A DNA stretch of 8,907 bases, taken from positions 1-8,907 of the forward strand of contig JANYBR010000080.1 of assembly GCA_025360685.1 (NCBI GenBank), written 5' to 3'. The notes under the pieces were generated by a model. It was not told the origin of the DNA. It did not search any database and saw only the letters and a list, made by a program, of their open reading frames with translations. The position numbers and the translations under genes were made by a program. Positions 5,393 to 8,907 of this stretch are shown here, piece by piece (position 1 is the first letter of the stretch; every line of letters starts with the position of its first letter). This DNA comes from Pseudomonadota bacterium. Lineage in GTDB: Bacteria > Pseudomonadota > Alphaproteobacteria > Micropepsales > Micropepsaceae.

Positions 5393-6003
5393 TAATTCTT
5401 GAATCGCTCGCGCGTTGCAAGCGATGCCGGCCGCCCGTAACAGCGCGCCAGCCAATCCTTCACGTGCGAATAGGAAGCGAGCGGCAGACGTTCCGCGCGC
5501 GACGGCGACAGTACCGCCGCGACATTGAGATCGGCCACGCTGAAGTGCTCGCCGACGAGCCACGCCCTTCGCGCCAGGGTTTCGTCGAGTTGCGACAGCG
5601 CCTTGGCAATCGCGGCGCGGCCGTGATCGCCGATGGCGGCGCGCAAGTCCTTCAACAGCGCATCGCGCTGCACCCAGGGCTCCAGATGGCCCTGCGCCCA
5701 CAGGCTCCAGCGCCACGCTTCGGCCTCACCTTCCAGAGTAGACGGATAGAGCGCAGCCCTGCCTTTGGAGCCATATTTCTTGGCCAGATAGAGATTGATC
5801 GCCAGGGATTCGGCCAGCGCATACCCGTCATCGAGGATGGCCGGAATCGAACCGGCGGGATTGACGCGCAGGAACTCCGGCTCTTTGAGGAGCGGATCAT
5901 CGAACGCAAGCGGAACGTGGGTGTATTCGAGCCCGAGTTCGGCCGCCAGCCACAGGACCCGCATGGTCCGCGAGCGATGCGAGCCGTAGATGGTGAGCGC
6001 CAT
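5392..6003 (-). CDS. Glutathione S-transferase family protein
   Basis: A 203-residue cytosolic GST-fold protein, normal length. The N-terminal thioredoxin-like domain (1-80) has the start LTIYGSHRSRTMRV with a probable catalytic or glutathione-activating Ser at 8 or 11. NPAGSIPAI follows, with the conserved cis-Pro54, and then the Glu65-Ser66 pair (ALAESLAI) that binds the gamma-glutamyl group. The all-helical C-terminal domain has GEHFSVADLNVA (151-162), the usual N-capping box and hydrophobic staple. Likely roles are glutathione conjugation or reductive detoxification; the specific substrate is unknown. The start at 6003 fits the first beta strand. The ribosome-binding site is poor. It is divergent from the methyltransferase gene with 91 bp between the starts. 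A 45-aa ORF begins in its stop codon. Confidence 0.9.
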   Translation of the reverse strand: MALTIYGSHRSRTMRVLWLAAELGLEYTHVPLAFDDPLLKEPEFLRVNPAGSIPAILDDGYALAESLAINLYLAKKYGSKGRAALYPSTLEGEAEAWRWSLWAQGHLEPWVQRDALLKDLRAAIGDHGRAAIAKALSQLDETLARRAWLVGEHFSVADLNVAAVLSPSRAERLPLASYSHVKDWLARCYGRPASLATRERFKN

Positions 6004-6094
6004 GGAAAAAGATGCTTTGCGGGCCGCTGCCAAGTCAACAAGGGCAACGCAAGCTGCTAGGTTCCACCGTTCCCAGTCACCGAGGAGAGCGAAC
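6004..6094. promoter_or_regulatory. Divergent promoter region between GST and methyltransferase genes
   Basis: Two diverging genes start on either side of these 91 bp, so promoters for both should lie here or overlap the coding ends. On the plus strand TCAACA (6035-6040) and TAGGTT (6058-6063, preceded by TGC as an extended -10) have 17-bp spacing, a weak sigma-70-like match. GAGGAG (6082-6087) is the methyltransferase ribosome-binding site. No convincing operator is visible. Confidence 0.35.
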
Positions 6095-7159
6095 ATGGCC
6101 CGAAATCCCGATCCGGAAAAACTGAACGCACTGATGGGCAAACTCGTCGGCGACCTCGGTGCGGCGCTCACCGGCGCGCTGGTGCTGCTCGGCGATCAGC
6201 TCGGCATCTACAAGGCGATGGCGGACGGAACACCCGGCACGCCGAAAGAGATCGCGAAGAAAACGAAATTGAAGGAGCGCTATATGCGCGAGTGGCTGTC
6301 GGCGCAGGCCGCCGCCGGTCTGGTCGATTATGATGCGGCAAGCGGAAAGTTCAGCCTCAATGCCGAACAGTCGATGGCGCTGGCGCAGGAAGGCAGCCCC
6401 GCGTTCTTCGCCGGCGCGTTCCAGGTGGCGCAGTCCATGTGGCTCGACGAGCCCAAGGTCGCCGCCGCGTTCAAATCCGGCAAGGGTGTCGGCTGGCACC
6501 AGCATTCGGCGTGCCTGTTCAAGGGCACCGAGCGCTTCTTCCGCCCCGGCTATAATGCCAACCTGATCAGCTCGTGGATTCCGGCGCTCGATGGCGTGGA
6601 AGCCAAGCTGAAGAAGGGCGCCAGCGTCGCCGATGTCGGCTGCGGCCACGGCGCCTCGACGATCCTGATGGCGCAGGCTTACCCGAAGTCGCATTTCTTC
6701 GGCTTCGACTATCACGCGCCGTCGATCGCGCGCGCCAGGCAAGCGGCCAAGCAGGCCGGAGTCGAAAAGCGCATCACCTTCCAGAAAGCCGCGGCAAAGG
6801 ATTTTCCGGCGGAGAAATACGATCTGGTGGCGATGTTCGATTGCCTGCACGACATGGGCGATCCGGTCGGCGCTGCGAAACACGTCAAGAAGTCGCTAGC
6901 CAAGGACGGCACCTGGCTGCTGGTCGAGCCGTTTGCCGGCGATGCGCTGGAGGACAATCTCAATCCGGTCGGACGCATCTTCTATGCCGCGTCGACCATG
7001 ATCTGCACGCCAGCGTCGCTGTCGCAGGAAGTGGGGCTGGGTCTGGGCGCGCAGGCCGGCGAGAAACGGCTGCGCGACGTCGCGACCAAGGCCGGCTTCA
7101 AGCACTTCCGCCGCGCGACGCAAACGCCGTTCAACCTGGTGTTCGAGGGGCGGGCGTAG
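6095..7159 (+). CDS. SAM-dependent methyltransferase with N-terminal winged-helix domain (Rv2258c-like)
   Basis: A 354-residue class I methyltransferase. Residues 1-100 form the helical and winged-helix dimerisation part (GALVLLGDQLGIYKAM, then TPKEIAKKTKLKERYMREWL and AAAGLVDYDAASGKFSL), as in Rv2258c-like and plant O-methyltransferase-like enzymes. A middle helical part with many aromatics (WHQHSACLFKGTERFFRPGY, 134-153) follows and probably shapes the acceptor pocket. The Rossmann core has motif I VADVGCGHG (178-186), the acidic ribose-binding Asp205 in FGFDYH, and FDCLHDMGDP (248-257) as motif IV. The methyl acceptor is unknown. The winged helix in this family mainly serves dimerisation and pocket formation, so DNA binding should not be assumed. 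The ATG at 6095 has GAGGAG upstream; an upstream in-frame ATG at 5990 would overlap the GST gene and was rejected. It is followed by a palindromic repeat. Confidence 0.92.
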   Translation: MARNPDPEKLNALMGKLVGDLGAALTGALVLLGDQLGIYKAMADGTPGTPKEIAKKTKLKERYMREWLSAQAAAGLVDYDAASGKFSLNAEQSMALAQEGSPAFFAGAFQVAQSMWLDEPKVAAAFKSGKGVGWHQHSACLFKGTERFFRPGYNANLISSWIPALDGVEAKLKKGASVADVGCGHGASTILMAQAYPKSHFFGFDYHAPSIARARQAAKQAGVEKRITFQKAAAKDFPAEKYDLVAMFDCLHDMGDPVGAAKHVKKSLAKDGTWLLVEPFAGDALEDNLNPVGRIFYAASTMICTPASLSQEVGLGLGAQAGEKRLRDVATKAGFKHFRRATQTPFNLVFEGRA

Positions 7160-7168
7160 ATACTAAAT

Positions 7169-7269
7169 CACCATGGCCGGGCTTGACCCGGCCACCCAGC
7201 CATTAAAGCGAGTCTTCCGACGCGACGACGCGCGTCGACTGGGTGGCCGCCTCAAGGGCGGCCATGGTG
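7169..7269. repeat. Extragenic palindromic repeat, copy C (a different family)
   Basis: A 101-bp inverted repeat starting 9 bp after the methyltransferase stop. The left arm (7169-7199) begins CACCATGGCCGGG and ends CCACCCAG. The right arm (7239-7269) begins CTGGGTGGCC and ends GGCCATGGTG. Each arm also holds a perfect 7-bp hairpin with a 5-base loop: GGCCGGG-CTTGA-CCCGGCC on the left and GGCCGCC-TCAAG-GGCGGCC on the right. The centre includes a smaller CGACGCG/CGCGTCG palindrome. It separates two plus-strand genes and may reduce read-through, although no T-run follows. Confidence 0.82.
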
Positions 7270-7282
7270 AAGCTGGGGTGCG

Positions 7283-7311
7283 TTGCCCCTGTCCCATCCG
7301 CTTCCTATTAT
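7283..7311 (+). promoter_or_regulatory. Putative sigma-70 promoter of the acyl-CoA synthetase gene
   Basis: TTGCCC (7283-7288) and TATTAT (7306-7311) are separated by exactly 17 bp. They lie between the palindromic repeat and the ATG at 7340. Transcription would begin near 7318, giving a short leader with the ribosome-binding site GGGGAA (7327-7332). No operator symmetry is evident. Confidence 0.45.
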
Positions 7312-7339
7312 AGAGCCAGAAAAACCGGGGAATTCCGTC

Positions 7340-8907
<1,568 letters not shown>

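Noticed and set aside
6095..6400. Winged-helix part of the methyltransferase as a DNA-binding regulator
   Set aside because: In Rv2258c-like and O-methyltransferase families this domain normally serves dimerisation and the substrate pocket. Nothing in the sequence argues for DNA binding.
6077..6883. Minus-strand ORF of 268 codons opposite the methyltransferase
   Set aside because: It is antisense to a protein with SAM-binding motifs and has shadow-type composition.

Overview
The window looks like ordinary chromosomal DNA of a GC-rich alphaproteobacterium. The best guess is Hyphomicrobiales near Bradyrhizobium, Rhodopseudomonas or other Nitrobacteraceae/Xanthobacteraceae. The basis is the strong third-position GC bias, proteins resembling families common in that group, and large extragenic palindromes (TGTCATYCCGG...TGACA and CCATGGCCGGG types) that I associate with it. 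Placement is by recognition, not by a search.

Left part (1-1606). A truncated enoyl-CoA hydratase/isomerase-family gene (minus strand) follows a MerR-family regulator (minus strand). The regulator resembles LiuR-type regulators of branched-chain amino acid and acyl-CoA catabolism. A 137-bp palindromic repeat sits between the two genes. A LiuR-like operator (TTACGTCAACGTCAA) lies about 85 bp upstream of the regulator, which suggests autoregulation. A 62-aa hypothetical gene points right.

Second part (1620-2428). This is a ParD/ParE-type toxin-antitoxin module on the minus strand. The antitoxin is intact and has a three-half-site operator just upstream. The toxin frame is broken by an in-frame TGA at codon 29. 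A second extragenic palindrome separates the module from the next gene.

Centre (2452-6003, all minus strand). From promoter-distal to promoter-proximal: a class III PLP aminotransferase, a proline-iminopeptidase-like alpha/beta hydrolase 60 bp upstream of it, a small single-pass membrane protein of unknown function, a possible 45-aa ORF, and a glutathione S-transferase-like protein. The 45-aa ORF starts inside the GST stop codon.

Right part (6095-8907, plus strand). A winged-helix/SAM methyltransferase of the Rv2258c-like type is divergent from the GST. A third, different palindromic repeat follows. The window ends inside an AlkK-like medium/long-chain acyl-CoA synthetase that lacks only its last residues.

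The common theme is acyl-CoA and amino-acid or amine catabolism (hydratase, LiuR-like regulator, aminotransferase, acyl-CoA ligase) with scattered small accessory genes. I do not see a clearly new multi-gene system. The points most worth a second look are the interrupted ParE toxin, the ParD operator layout, compensatory changes inside the palindromic repeats, the LiuR-like operator, and the small ORF coupled to the GST stop.
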